64,000 nucleotides of DNA from Candidatus Legionella polyplacis. GTDB taxonomy: Bacteria > Pseudomonadota > Gammaproteobacteria > Legionellales > Legionellaceae. The DNA lies in contig NZ_CP135136.1 of NCBI RefSeq assembly GCF_037013735.1, positions 466,981 through 530,980 on the forward strand, in the 5' to 3' direction. The position numbers and the translations under genes are program-made. The notes under the pieces were generated by a model, which saw only the letters and a program-made list of their open reading frames with translations, made no database searches and was not told the origin of the DNA. Of this stretch, positions 49,433 to 58,769 are shown piece by piece (the stretch's first letter is position 1; each line of letters begins with the position of its first letter).

Positions 49433-49577
49433 ATGGGTATATTATTAAAAAGCAATTGGGATAAAATTATAGTTTTGTAATTTCAAATTAATAATTCTGT
49501 TTATAAAATAGATACTATTTAGAAAGTATTAGATTTATTTTAAGTGGATGTTTAAATTCTGTTGTTTTAAATGAAAT

Positions 49578-50438
49578 ATGAATTGGTTTAACAAATCATT
49601 TTTATCTAAAGTAAAAACAAAAGTTTTTCAAAAAAAAAATGTTTCTGATGAAATATTATGGATAAAGTGTGTTAGTTGTAAGTCCATATTGTATAGAGAT
49701 ATTTTAATTAGAAATTTATCTGTTTGCCCAAGTTGTAATAAACATTATCGTTTAACAGCTAGGGAAAGGCTAAATTTTTTTTTGGATAAAAAAAATAGAA
49801 GAGAAATTGTTAAATTTTTAAAGCCAGTTAATTATTTAGAATTTAAAGATGTTAAAAGGTATAGAGATAGAATTAGTCAAGCGCAAAAATATACTGGAGA
49901 AAAAGAAGCTTTTATAGTAGTAAAAGGTACATTAAAAAATATTCCTATTATAGCAGGTGCATTTGAATTTAATTTTATGGGTGGATCAATGGGGTTTATA
50001 GTTGGAGAAAAATTTATTCAATCCATCTATATTGCAATTTCTGAAAGAAGATCTTTTATTTGTTTTATTGCTAGCGGAGGGGCTAGAATACAAGAAGGAT
50101 TAATTGCATTAATGCAAATGGCTAGAACATCTATGGTACTTACTAAATTTTTTAATGAAAAGTTGCCATTGATAATAGTGCAAACTGATCCTACTATGGG
50201 TGGTGTTTCTGCTAGTTTCGCTAATTTGGGAGATATTATTATAGCTGAACCAAATTCTATTATTGGTTTTACTGGTTCGAAAATTATAAAAGATACTTTA
50301 AGAGAAAAACTTCCTAAGGGTTTTCAGGAAAGTGAGACTCTTTTAAAATATGGACATATTGATATGATTGTACAAAGAAAAGATTTAAGAGCAACTATTT
50401 TTGGATTAATTTCAAAATTTTTAGGTAAGTTTGTATGA
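49578..50438 (+). CDS. accD: Acetyl-CoA carboxylase carboxyltransferase subunit beta
   Basis: AccD pairs with AccA (156-1112) in the carboxyltransferase. A four-cysteine zinc ribbon at Cys31, Cys34, Cys50 and Cys53 is followed by the crotonase-fold domain with EFNFMGGSMGFIVGEK and SGGARIQEGLIALMQMA, both hallmarks. Length is 286 residues. The last four bases overlap the folC start (ATGA), so the two genes are coupled, as in other gammaproteobacteria. Confidence 0.97.
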   Translation: MNWFNKSFLSKVKTKVFQKKNVSDEILWIKCVSCKSILYRDILIRNLSVCPSCNKHYRLTARERLNFFLDKKNRREIVKFLKPVNYLEFKDVKRYRDRISQAQKYTGEKEAFIVVKGTLKNIPIIAGAFEFNFMGGSMGFIVGEKFIQSIYIAISERRSFICFIASGGARIQEGLIALMQMARTSMVLTKFFNEKLPLIIVQTDPTMGGVSASFANLGDIIIAEPNSIIGFTGSKIIKDTLREKLPKGFQESETLLKYGHIDMIVQRKDLRATIFGLISKFLGKFV

Positions 50439-51691
50439 AAGATTATAAAAAGTTTGTACTTGTTGATTGGTTAGATAAAATTGGATTTAATTGTCATTTG
50501 GGAATTAAATTAGGACTAGATAAAGTGAAGTTAGTTGCTGAAGAGCTTGGTCTTTTAAAGAATAATAGAAAAGTTATTACTATATCTGGAACTAATGGAA
50601 AAGGATCTACAGTAGCAATTTTAGAATCAATTTACATATCTTTAGGTTATAATGTTGGTAGTTATACTTCTCCTCATTTATTTAAAATTAATGAAAGAAT
50701 TAAAATTAATAATAAACAAATTAGTGATGAATCTTTATGCAAAGCTTTTTATGCGGTGGAGGAAGTCAGAGATCAATTAAAATTAACTAGTTTTGAAATG
50801 ATTACATTAGCAGCATTATGGTATTTTAAAAAATATTTTTTAGACTTAATAATATTAGAGGTAGGATTAGGTGGAAGATTGGATGCTGTTAATATTATTG
50901 ATTCAGATTTATCGATCATTACTACAGTTGATTTTGATCATCAGAATTTTTTGGGATCTGATAGGGAAAGTATTGCATATGAGAAATCTGGTATTTTAAG
51001 AGAGGGGAAGCCATTTATTTTTGCAGATAATGATATACCGGAAAGATTATTAATAGAAAGTATGAAATTAAATTGTCCTACATATATTCTTGGTCGTGAT
51101 TATAATTATTTTTTAGATAAAAAAAATTTTTATTTTTCATATAAACAAGATAATTTTTTATTTCCAATGCCTTTTTTACATAAAAATTCAGTATCTGCAG
51201 CTATTATGGCTAGTTTTTGTTTAAAAAAATATTTTCCTGTAAATTTAAATAAAGTTTCTTTTGGAATTAAAAATACATATTTACCTGGAAGATTACAAAT
51301 TATAAAAAAACATTTTTTTATTTTATTAGATGTTTCACATAATTTACAATCTGTAAAATATTTATATTCTTTTGTTGATAATTTTTATTTAAAGAATAGA
51401 AAATGTATATATACTGTTTTTTCTGCATTTAAAGATAAAGATATTATTAATATGATAGGTGTTTTAAAAGAAATTGTTGATTGTTGGTATATATCATTAT
51501 TATTTAATGAACGTTCTGTTTCTAAAGATCAATTATTAGATGTATTTGATTTTTATTGTTTAAAATTTTCTTTTCATAAAGATCCTGTAGAATCTTTTTA
51601 TTCTGCATGTAGAATCGCTAAAAGTGGAGATCTTATTATTGTATTTGGATCTTTTCTTACAGTAAGTTCTGTTTTGTCTATATTAAATTAA
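50435..51691 (+). CDS. folC: Folylpolyglutamate synthase / dihydrofolate synthase
   Basis: FolC adds glutamate to dihydropteroate and then extends the polyglutamate tail of folates. The P-loop is GTNGKGST at residues 52-59. GSYTSPHLFKINERIKIN, EVGLGGRLDAVN and ITTVDFDHQNFLG are family blocks; LLDVSHNLQS and the C-terminal domain complete 418 residues. It overlaps accD by 4 bp. The usual next gene, the SPOR protein dedD, is missing, leaving a 328-bp gap before cvpA. Confidence 0.95.
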   Translation: MKDYKKFVLVDWLDKIGFNCHLGIKLGLDKVKLVAEELGLLKNNRKVITISGTNGKGSTVAILESIYISLGYNVGSYTSPHLFKINERIKINNKQISDESLCKAFYAVEEVRDQLKLTSFEMITLAALWYFKKYFLDLIILEVGLGGRLDAVNIIDSDLSIITTVDFDHQNFLGSDRESIAYEKSGILREGKPFIFADNDIPERLLIESMKLNCPTYILGRDYNYFLDKKNFYFSYKQDNFLFPMPFLHKNSVSAAIMASFCLKKYFPVNLNKVSFGIKNTYLPGRLQIIKKHFFILLDVSHNLQSVKYLYSFVDNFYLKNRKCIYTVFSAFKDKDIINMIGVLKEIVDCWYISLLFNERSVSKDQLLDVFDFYCLKFSFHKDPVESFYSACRIAKSGDLIIVFGSFLTVSSVLSILN

Positions 51692-52019
51692 TAAATTAAT
51701 GTGATATATTGATGCATAGTGAGTATTAAAATTTTTATGATTCTTTTTTTTAGATAATTCACTATTTTGTAGTTATTATTTATTAATTTAAATATTTGTT
51801 TTTATGGATGTACTTTTAAAAGTATTTATTGTCGTATAAAATATTTTATTTATTATAAAAAATAAGTAGAATAAAGTAATATTTAGAATAGAATAGAATT
51901 ATTTTAGTACAGAGAAGATATTAATTTTGTTTTTATTTTTTAGTTAAATTTAATAATTTTATATTGATGTTATTTTGTAATGTATTATTATTTCTAATAA
52001 AGAATAGGAAAGAATAAAG
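51692..52019. other. 328-bp gap between folC and cvpA, site of the missing dedD
   Basis: No coding remnant is recognised. It holds a 7-bp inverted repeat ATAGTGA/TCACTAT (51716-51722 and 51759-51765) just after folC, possibly terminator-related, and a perfect 14-bp palindrome TACTTTTAAAAGTA at 51811-51824. An AGGAAAG ribosome-binding site precedes cvpA. Confidence 0.45.
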
Positions 52020-52511
52020 TTGTATACGTATTTTATAGATTTATTTTCTGTTATTATTATTGTAATTTCCTCAATTGTAGGGGGAGTTCGTGGTTTTATA
52101 AAAGAAATAGTAGAAATTAGTAGTGTATTTTTGTTTATATGGTTTTCTTTAGCATATGCAAAAAAAATTGTAATTTGGTTACAAGATTATATTGAAAATG
52201 AAGTTATTAGAGTGTTAAGTGTTTTTGTTATTATTTTTTTAATAACATTATTTTTTGGGAAAGTAGTTTGTAATTTATTATCTTTTATTATTCGGTATTG
52301 TGAGTTTAATTTTTTAAATCATTTAATTGGTGTAATTTTTGGTGTTTTTCGTGGATTTTTTTTAGTTTTTTTAATGATTTTTTTATCTGAAAAATTTTTA
52401 ATTGAATCAAATTATAGTTATTTTATAAAATCTTCAAAAATATATTATATATATAACATATTTATGGAAAAATTAAGTTTAATAATATTAAAGTTTATGA
52501 AATATAATTAA
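52020..52511 (+). CDS. cvpA: CvpA family membrane protein
   Basis: A 163-residue inner-membrane protein with about four hydrophobic segments. The family pattern GGVRGFIKEIVEISS near residues 21-35 (usual form GxxRGxxxExxxL) and the LNHLIGVIFGVFRGFFLV block identify CvpA, named for colicin V export. Its molecular function is not settled, with links to envelope stress tolerance. The start is the TTG at 52020 with AGGAAAG upstream. In E. coli purF follows; here the next gene is mrdB on the other strand. Confidence 0.88.
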   Translation: MYTYFIDLFSVIIIVISSIVGGVRGFIKEIVEISSVFLFIWFSLAYAKKIVIWLQDYIENEVIRVLSVFVIIFLITLFFGKVVCNLLSFIIRYCEFNFLNHLIGVIFGVFRGFFLVFLMIFLSEKFLIESNYSYFIKSSKIYYIYNIFMEKLSLIILKFMKYN

Positions 52512-52584
52512 GAATTTTTATGTAAAATTTTAATATTTATATGAATGTTATTAAAGTAATAATATAATTAATGTTAGTAATTTT

Positions 52585-53703
52585 TTAGGTATTAGAAAAC
52601 AATGTTTGATAAGAATTAATTGACATTAATATTCCAAAACTTATTAAAGATATTGTTATTGATGTTCCTCCGTAACTTATTAATGGTAGTGGAATACCTG
52701 TTATTGGGAAAATTCCTATTACCATTCCGATGTTGATTGAAGAAGAAATGAAAAAATTTATTGTTATTATTGTTCCTAGTAATTTACAATAGTTATTACA
52801 GTTTTTTTTTGATATATATATGCTTTGTATAGAAATTAATGTAATTAGAATTATGATGGATTCACCTCCAAATAAACCAAATTCTTCGCAATTAACAGCA
52901 AATATGAAATCTGTTGTACGTTCTGGCAAAAAATTTAAATAGGATTGAGATCCTTTTAACCATCCTTTTCCAAATAAACCACCAGATCCAATAGCTATTT
53001 GAGATTGTATAGTATGGTAATAAAATTTATTATTTTTATGATTATTAGAAAATATTAAAGATATTAGACGTTGTTTTTGATAATTATACATTGATTCCCA
53101 TAATATAGGTATTAAAAATATTGGTAATAATAGAATTAACAGAATTTTTTTTTTTGAAATTTTAATTAGAAAAAATATACTAAAATTAGGAATAAATATT
53201 ATCATTGCTGTTCCTAAATCTGGTTCTTTAAAGATAAGGATAGTTGGAATTAAAATTATAATTTTAATTAAAAAAATGTTTAAAATAGTTATTGGCTTAT
53301 TATATATAGAGTCAATATACCATATTGACATCATAGGTATAGCTATTTTCATAATTTCTGATGGTTGAAATTGAAATAGTTTTAGATTAATCCAACGTTT
53401 AGCTCCATTTTTTTTTGTTCCGAAAAAAATAACGATAATTAATAAAATTATTCCTAATATATATATATAGGGAGATATAGATTTTAATTTATTTGGATGA
53501 ATAGTAGATATTATTAACATTATAATAAATGAAAAAAAAATTTTTATTAATTGGTTTAAAATTAAATGGTAATTTCGATGAGATGCACTATATAAAGTAA
53601 TTATTCCAGATATGAGTAATGATATAATTAAGCTTAATAAAAAAGTATTTTTAATTATAGATTGAATGATTTTTTTGTATGTTTTTTTAAAAAAATAGTT
53701 CAT
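52585..53703 (-). CDS. mrdB: Peptidoglycan glycosyltransferase RodA (MrdB)
   Basis: RodA is the SEDS-family polymerase that, with PBP2, builds lateral cell wall in rod-shaped bacteria. The 372-residue protein has about ten membrane helices. Conserved SEDS blocks are GAKRWINLKLFQFQPSE near residues 98-114, KEPDLGTAMI near 158-167, SGGLFGKGWLKGSQSYLNFLPE with the following DFIFAV, and the C-terminal GIPLPLISYGG. It lies 17 bp after mrdA on the minus strand, the standard pairing. Confidence 0.96.
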   Translation of the reverse strand: MNYFFKKTYKKIIQSIIKNTFLLSLIISLLISGIITLYSASHRNYHLILNQLIKIFFSFIIMLIISTIHPNKLKSISPYIYILGIILLIIVIFFGTKKNGAKRWINLKLFQFQPSEIMKIAIPMMSIWYIDSIYNKPITILNIFLIKIIILIPTILIFKEPDLGTAMIIFIPNFSIFFLIKISKKKILLILLLPIFLIPILWESMYNYQKQRLISLIFSNNHKNNKFYYHTIQSQIAIGSGGLFGKGWLKGSQSYLNFLPERTTDFIFAVNCEEFGLFGGESIIILITLISIQSIYISKKNCNNYCKLLGTIITINFFISSSINIGMVIGIFPITGIPLPLISYGGTSITISLISFGILMSINSYQTLFSNT

Positions 53704-53720
53704 GAGGATTGAAATTATTA

Positions 53721-55529
53721 TTATTTTTTATAATGATTAAAATAATTATTTAAAATTTTATATGCTATAAGTGTTGCATTATGATTATTTTCAATAATTA
53801 CTGTAATTATGATTTTAGGATTATTTACAGGGGCAAATCCTATAAATAGTGAATTATTTTTTAAATATTTATTTTTTTTTAAAAGATATTTTTTATATAT
53901 TTGTGCTGTTCCTGTTTTAGCAGATATAGTAAAATTATTGTTATATTTTCCAAAATTATTATATCCTGTACCTTCATGACTTGTTATAACAGATTTCATA
54001 GATTCAATTATTATTTTCCAATATTTATTGGACTTTAAATGTAAGCAAGTTTCTTCAGTTTTATGAAAGTAAAAAATTTTATGATTATAATTGACAGATT
54101 TCATTAATAGATGAGGTTTAAATTTTTTTCCATTTTGACAAATCATAGCAGTTGCATTTGTTAATTGTATCGGTGATGTTAATATAAATCCTTGTCCAAT
54201 AGATGCAATTATTGTATCTCCTAAGTACCAAGAAGTTTTTTTATTATATTTTTTCCATTGTTTATTAGGAGTTAATCCTATAGATTCGTTATTTAAGTCA
54301 ATATGAGTTTTTTGTCCAAATCCAAATTTTTTTAACATTTTTTCAATATATAAAATACCTAGTTTATAACCTAGTTGATAAAAATATGTATCACAAGATA
54401 CAGTTATTGCTTTGTGAAGATTTACTTTTCCGTGTCCATTTTTTTTCCAGTCATGATAAATTTGTCGAGTACCTATAATATGAAATGATCCAGGATCGTA
54501 TATTGTTTTATTAGGATTAATTATACCTTTTTCTAATCCAGCTATTGCTATAAATGGTTTAATTGTTGATGCAGGCGAATATGTTCCTTGAATTGCTCTA
54601 TTGTAAAATGAATTATTTTGTTTCAATAGAAGTTTTTTATATTTGTTTTTTGTAATTGTATTAACAATAAAATTTGGATTAAAACTTGGAGAGCTGATCA
54701 TTGCTAAAATATCTCCACTATAAGGTTTCATTATAATAATTGTACCTTGTTGTTTTTTTATGATTTGATATGCAATTTTTTGTAAATATGAATCAATAGT
54801 TAAATAAAGTGTTTCTCCTGGAATAGGTTTTTTAATTCTTAGTAGTTTTATTATTTTTCTTTTTGAATTTATTTCAAATTCTTTATATCCAGATTTTCCA
54901 TGCAATCTATTTTCATAAAATTTTTCAATACCTGATTTGCCAATTAAAGTAATGTTTTTATAGTTTTTTGATTTTATTTTTTTAATTTCATTTGTATTTA
55001 TATATCCTATATAACCTAAGATATGTGCTGTTGCTTCTTTAAGAGGGTAATAGCGTATAAACTTTATTTTTATATGAAGATTAGGTAATTGATATTGATT
55101 TTGCAAAAATATAGCAATTTCATTATTATTTAATTTTTTTTTTAAAATTAAAGGTTTAAAATAATATTTTTTATGTTTTAATGAGAGAAGTTTTTTTAAA
55201 GTTGTTGTTTGAATAAATGGTAAAATTTTTTTTATTTTTTTAAAAAATTTATTTATGTTTCTGATATGATTAAAGTTAATTTCTAAATTATATATTGGAA
55301 TGTTTTCTGCTAATATTTTTCCTGATCTATCTAGAATCATTCCTCTACTTGGAAGGATTGGAAGTTTAATTGTATGATTTTTCAGTGATAAATTATTAAA
55401 ATATGAATGTTGATAAATTTGTAAATAAAATAATCTTAAAAATGATATAATTAAGAAGGTTATTATGCATAATTCTATTATATAAAAATAAGATTGTTTT
55501 ATCTTAGAATTAGTTTGGAGATTTTTCAT
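53721..55529 (-). CDS. mrdA: Penicillin-binding protein 2 (MrdA)
   Basis: PBP2 is the transpeptidase that crosslinks wall made by RodA. A single N-terminal membrane anchor (about 13-34) is followed by the pedestal domain, with SRGMILDRSGKILAEN near residues 59-74. The transpeptidase domain has motifs STIK within SPASTIKPF, SCD as the SxN-type motif, and KTGTAQ. Length is 602 residues, slightly short at the C-terminus compared with E. coli. Presence of both mrdA and mrdB suggests that rod elongation is kept. Confidence 0.96.
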   Translation of the reverse strand: MKNLQTNSKIKQSYFYIIELCIITFLIISFLRLFYLQIYQHSYFNNLSLKNHTIKLPILPSRGMILDRSGKILAENIPIYNLEINFNHIRNINKFFKKIKKILPFIQTTTLKKLLSLKHKKYYFKPLILKKKLNNNEIAIFLQNQYQLPNLHIKIKFIRYYPLKEATAHILGYIGYINTNEIKKIKSKNYKNITLIGKSGIEKFYENRLHGKSGYKEFEINSKRKIIKLLRIKKPIPGETLYLTIDSYLQKIAYQIIKKQQGTIIIMKPYSGDILAMISSPSFNPNFIVNTITKNKYKKLLLKQNNSFYNRAIQGTYSPASTIKPFIAIAGLEKGIINPNKTIYDPGSFHIIGTRQIYHDWKKNGHGKVNLHKAITVSCDTYFYQLGYKLGILYIEKMLKKFGFGQKTHIDLNNESIGLTPNKQWKKYNKKTSWYLGDTIIASIGQGFILTSPIQLTNATAMICQNGKKFKPHLLMKSVNYNHKIFYFHKTEETCLHLKSNKYWKIIIESMKSVITSHEGTGYNNFGKYNNNFTISAKTGTAQIYKKYLLKKNKYLKNNSLFIGFAPVNNPKIIITVIIENNHNATLIAYKILNNYFNHYKK

Positions 55530-55799
55530 ATTTTTAAAAGAAAATAATTTTTAATTGTTCGTTTATTATTGGATCCTATCTTTTGTAGGTACATATTTTA
55601 ATATATTTTGTTATTATTAATGAAATTTAAAATTTATATATTTCTTTAGTTATTAAAATTTTATTTAGTTTAATTTTTTTTGATAAATTTAATTTTAATT
55701 AATTAATTGATAATTAAAAAATAGTTATTTTTAATATAAAAAATATTTTTTATTTAAATTGATTGATAAAATATTAATTTTAAAATAAAAGAGACTTTA

Positions 55800-57080
55800 G
55801 TGATTAATAAAAATTTTTCAATAAAAGGAATAAATGATATTTTACCGTTAGATACATGTTTTTGGAGAGAATTAGAATCAATATTGATTTATTCAGTATC
55901 TCAATATGGGTATGAAGAAATAAGATTACCGTTGATTGAAAAAACTGAACTTTTTGCACGATCTATTGGTCAAGTTACTGATATTATACGAAAAGAAATG
56001 TATACTTTTATTGATAAAAATGGAGATAGTTTAAGTTTACGACCAGAAGGTACAGTAGGTTGTGTCAGAGCTTGTATAGAAAATAATTTGATTTCTAATG
56101 GCAGGAAGCAAAGATTATGGTATTTAGGTCCGATGTTTAGAAGAGAGAAACCTCAGAAGGGTCGTTATCGTCAATTTTATCAATTTGGTGTAGAAGCTAT
56201 AGGTATCACAGGATTTTATATTGAGTTAGAATTAATTTTTATTTGTTCTAGATTATGGAAATTACTTGGCATTGATAATTATATCAAATTGCAAATTAAT
56301 ACTATTGGAACAATTGAAGAAAGAAAAAAATATATTAATGCTTTGCGTGATTATTTTAAATTGTATATAAATTGTTTGGACGAACATAGTAAATTTCAGT
56401 TAATTAATAATCCTATTAGGATTCTTGACAGTAAAAACTTAAAAATTCAATCTTTATTAAAAGATGCTCCTAAATTATTTGATTTTTTAGACTATAAAAA
56501 TAAATATTTTTTTAATTTATTTTGTTCTAGGCTTGACTATTTTGGAATTACATATTTTATTAATCCTTTATTAGTACGAGGATTAGATTATTATAATAAT
56601 TTAGTTTTTGAATGGTATAGTGAGAAGTTGGGAAAACAAATAACTATTTGTGCCGGCGGTCGCTATGATTTGTTAACTCAATATTTAGGTAGAAATAGTA
56701 TTCCTGCTATTGGATTCTCGATAGGTATGGAACGTTTAATTTTGTTATTAAGAACATTAAAAAAAAGTTTTTATAAAAAAAAGTTTATTTTATTTTTCAT
56801 TGTTGTTCATCAAGAAGATGCAATAAAACAGTTTTTACTGATATCAGAGTCTTTGCGTGATTTTAATTTAGAGTGGAAAATTATTTTTAGTATATTTCAT
56901 CGGAATTTAAAAAAACAATTTAAAAAGGCTAATATGAGTGGTGCTAAGTATGCTTTAATTATTGGTAAAAAAGAAGCTTTTAATGGAGAAGTAAGCGTTA
57001 AAAATTTACATAAATCTGAAAAACAAATTACTTTACTTCAAAAGGATTTAATTGATTATTTAAAAGAGAAGAATTTGTAA
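55800..57080 (+). CDS. hisS: Histidyl-tRNA synthetase
   Basis: A class II synthetase charging tRNA-His. The start is the GTG at 55800 with AGAG upstream. Motif 1 surrounds YGYEEIRLPLIEKTELFARSIG, motif 2 is MFRREKPQKGRYRQFYQFGVE near residues 111-131, and histidine-specific LVRGLDYYNNLVFEW and CAGGRYD are present. A C-terminal anticodon domain completes 426 residues. In relatives a yfgM-bamB pair often lies between hisS and der; only 144 bp remain here. Confidence 0.96.
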   Translation: MINKNFSIKGINDILPLDTCFWRELESILIYSVSQYGYEEIRLPLIEKTELFARSIGQVTDIIRKEMYTFIDKNGDSLSLRPEGTVGCVRACIENNLISNGRKQRLWYLGPMFRREKPQKGRYRQFYQFGVEAIGITGFYIELELIFICSRLWKLLGIDNYIKLQINTIGTIEERKKYINALRDYFKLYINCLDEHSKFQLINNPIRILDSKNLKIQSLLKDAPKLFDFLDYKNKYFFNLFCSRLDYFGITYFINPLLVRGLDYYNNLVFEWYSEKLGKQITICAGGRYDLLTQYLGRNSIPAIGFSIGMERLILLLRTLKKSFYKKKFILFFIVVHQEDAIKQFLLISESLRDFNLEWKIIFSIFHRNLKKQFKKANMSGAKYALIIGKKEAFNGEVSVKNLHKSEKQITLLQKDLIDYLKEKNL

Positions 57081-57224
57081 ATACAAAATTATTTTAATTG
57101 ATTTTTAGTAAATTAAATTGTTTAAAGATATGTGTATATACGATTTTATATTAATGAAATTAATAAATTAGTTTTTATATAAAGATTATTTTTAATTTTT
57201 ATAAAAATTTAGAGAAATTTTATT

Positions 57225-58547
57225 ATGAGTTCTATAGTTACTTTAGTAGGTGCTTCAAATGTAGGTAAATCTACGTTATTTAATGTATTAACGAAATCAA
57301 ATAGTATAGTAACTTCAAATTTTTCTCAGTTAACTAGAGATAGACATTATGGAATAGTTAATTTTCGAAATTATTATTTTACTATAGTTGATACTAGTAG
57401 TTTTTCCTTTGGAAAAGATTTAATTAGTAGTTTGCAATTTCAACAAATAAACATTGCTTTAATGGAATCTAATTGTATATTGTTTTTAGTTGATGGTAAA
57501 TCTGGAATAAGTTTATTAGATGAAAATATTATTAAATATTTAAAAAAAATTAATAAATTTATATATTTAGTAGTTAATAAGACAGAGAATTTAAGTATGA
57601 AAGAATGTTTATCTATGGATTTTAAATCTTTAGGTTTTAGATTTAATTATATACATTTTATTTCTGCTCTTTATAAAAAAGGTATATCTAATTTATTGAA
57701 AAGCTTATTTAATATATTAACTTTTTCTAAAAATAATAAAAAGGGTAAAATTAATAATTTTGTTAAAATTGCTTTTGTAGGGAAACCAAATGTAGGTAAG
57801 TCTACTCTTATCAATGCTTTTCTTAATAAAAAAAGAGCTATAGTACATGATTTACCTGGGACTACTCGTGATAGTGTGTCTGTGTTTTTTAAAATTAGTA
57901 CGATTGATTGTATTTTATTCGATACCGCTGGTATACGTAGAGTGTCTAAAATCAGTAATATGATGGAAAAAATTTTTGTTTTTAAATCATTAAAGGTAAT
58001 AGAAGAATCTAAAATATGTATTTTAATTTTAGATGCTACTACTGGAGTATCTTTTCAAGATACATATTTGTTAAGATTTATTGTAAAAAATAATAAGGCG
58101 TTTATATTAGTTGTTAATAAATCGGATTTTTTAAATAAAAAAGATAAAAAAAATTTTTATTTATATTTAAAAAAAAAATTGGCTTTCATATGTATTTTAA
58201 AAATTTATTTTGTTTCTGCCTTGTATGGTTCAGGAGTAACTCTTTTAAAAAAAGATATTAAAAAATTTTTTTTTTCGACTACAAAGAATTTTTCTACTTC
58301 TCAATTAACTTTTCTTTTAATAAAATTTACAAAAAAATATAATTCATTTTTTTTTAATAAAAATAATTTGGCAAAATTAAAGTTTGCTCATATAGGAGGA
58401 TTAAATCCTTTAACTATTGTTATACATGGAAATAATCTTAATTTAATAACGAAAAATTATAAGCGTTATTTATTAAATTCTTTTATTAAAGATTTAAATC
58501 TAATAGGAAATTCTTTGAAATTAGAATTCAAAACTAGTGAAAGATAA
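57225..58547 (+). CDS. der: Ribosome biogenesis GTPase Der (EngA)
   Basis: Der has two tandem GTPase domains and a KH-like domain and acts in 50S subunit assembly. The second domain is intact: GKPNVGKST near residue 187, DTAGIRR and NKSDF. The first keeps GASNVGKST (9-17) and TRDR, but the DTGG switch II motif is DTSS (56-59), losing the glycine of DxxG, and NKxD reads NKTE. Length is 440 residues, a little short. An in-frame A10 run lies at 58169-58178. Confidence 0.94.
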   Translation: MSSIVTLVGASNVGKSTLFNVLTKSNSIVTSNFSQLTRDRHYGIVNFRNYYFTIVDTSSFSFGKDLISSLQFQQINIALMESNCILFLVDGKSGISLLDENIIKYLKKINKFIYLVVNKTENLSMKECLSMDFKSLGFRFNYIHFISALYKKGISNLLKSLFNILTFSKNNKKGKINNFVKIAFVGKPNVGKSTLINAFLNKKRAIVHDLPGTTRDSVSVFFKISTIDCILFDTAGIRRVSKISNMMEKIFVFKSLKVIEESKICILILDATTGVSFQDTYLLRFIVKNNKAFILVVNKSDFLNKKDKKNFYLYLKKKLAFICILKIYFVSALYGSGVTLLKKDIKKFFFSTTKNFSTSQLTFLLIKFTKKYNSFFFNKNNLAKLKFAHIGGLNPLTIVIHGNNLNLITKNYKRYLLNSFIKDLNLIGNSLKLEFKTSER

Positions 58548-58769
58548 TTGTTGATTAAAAAATTAATTTTAATAATGTTTAAATTGAAATCTTTAATAAA
58601 TTTCTAATTATTTTAATTATAAATTTTGGATTTTATGTCTATTCTATAAATAGAAATTTTAATATATAATTTAAAAATATGTTTGTATTTATAATTTTTT
58701 ATAAATATTTTGTAATTTAATTAACATTAAATATTTATATTTTAAGTTTTATATTTATTTTAAATTATT

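Noticed and set aside
51880..51905. Short GAATA repeats before cvpA
   Set aside because: Only two to three copies; too few for a meaningful tandem repeat or CRISPR-like array.
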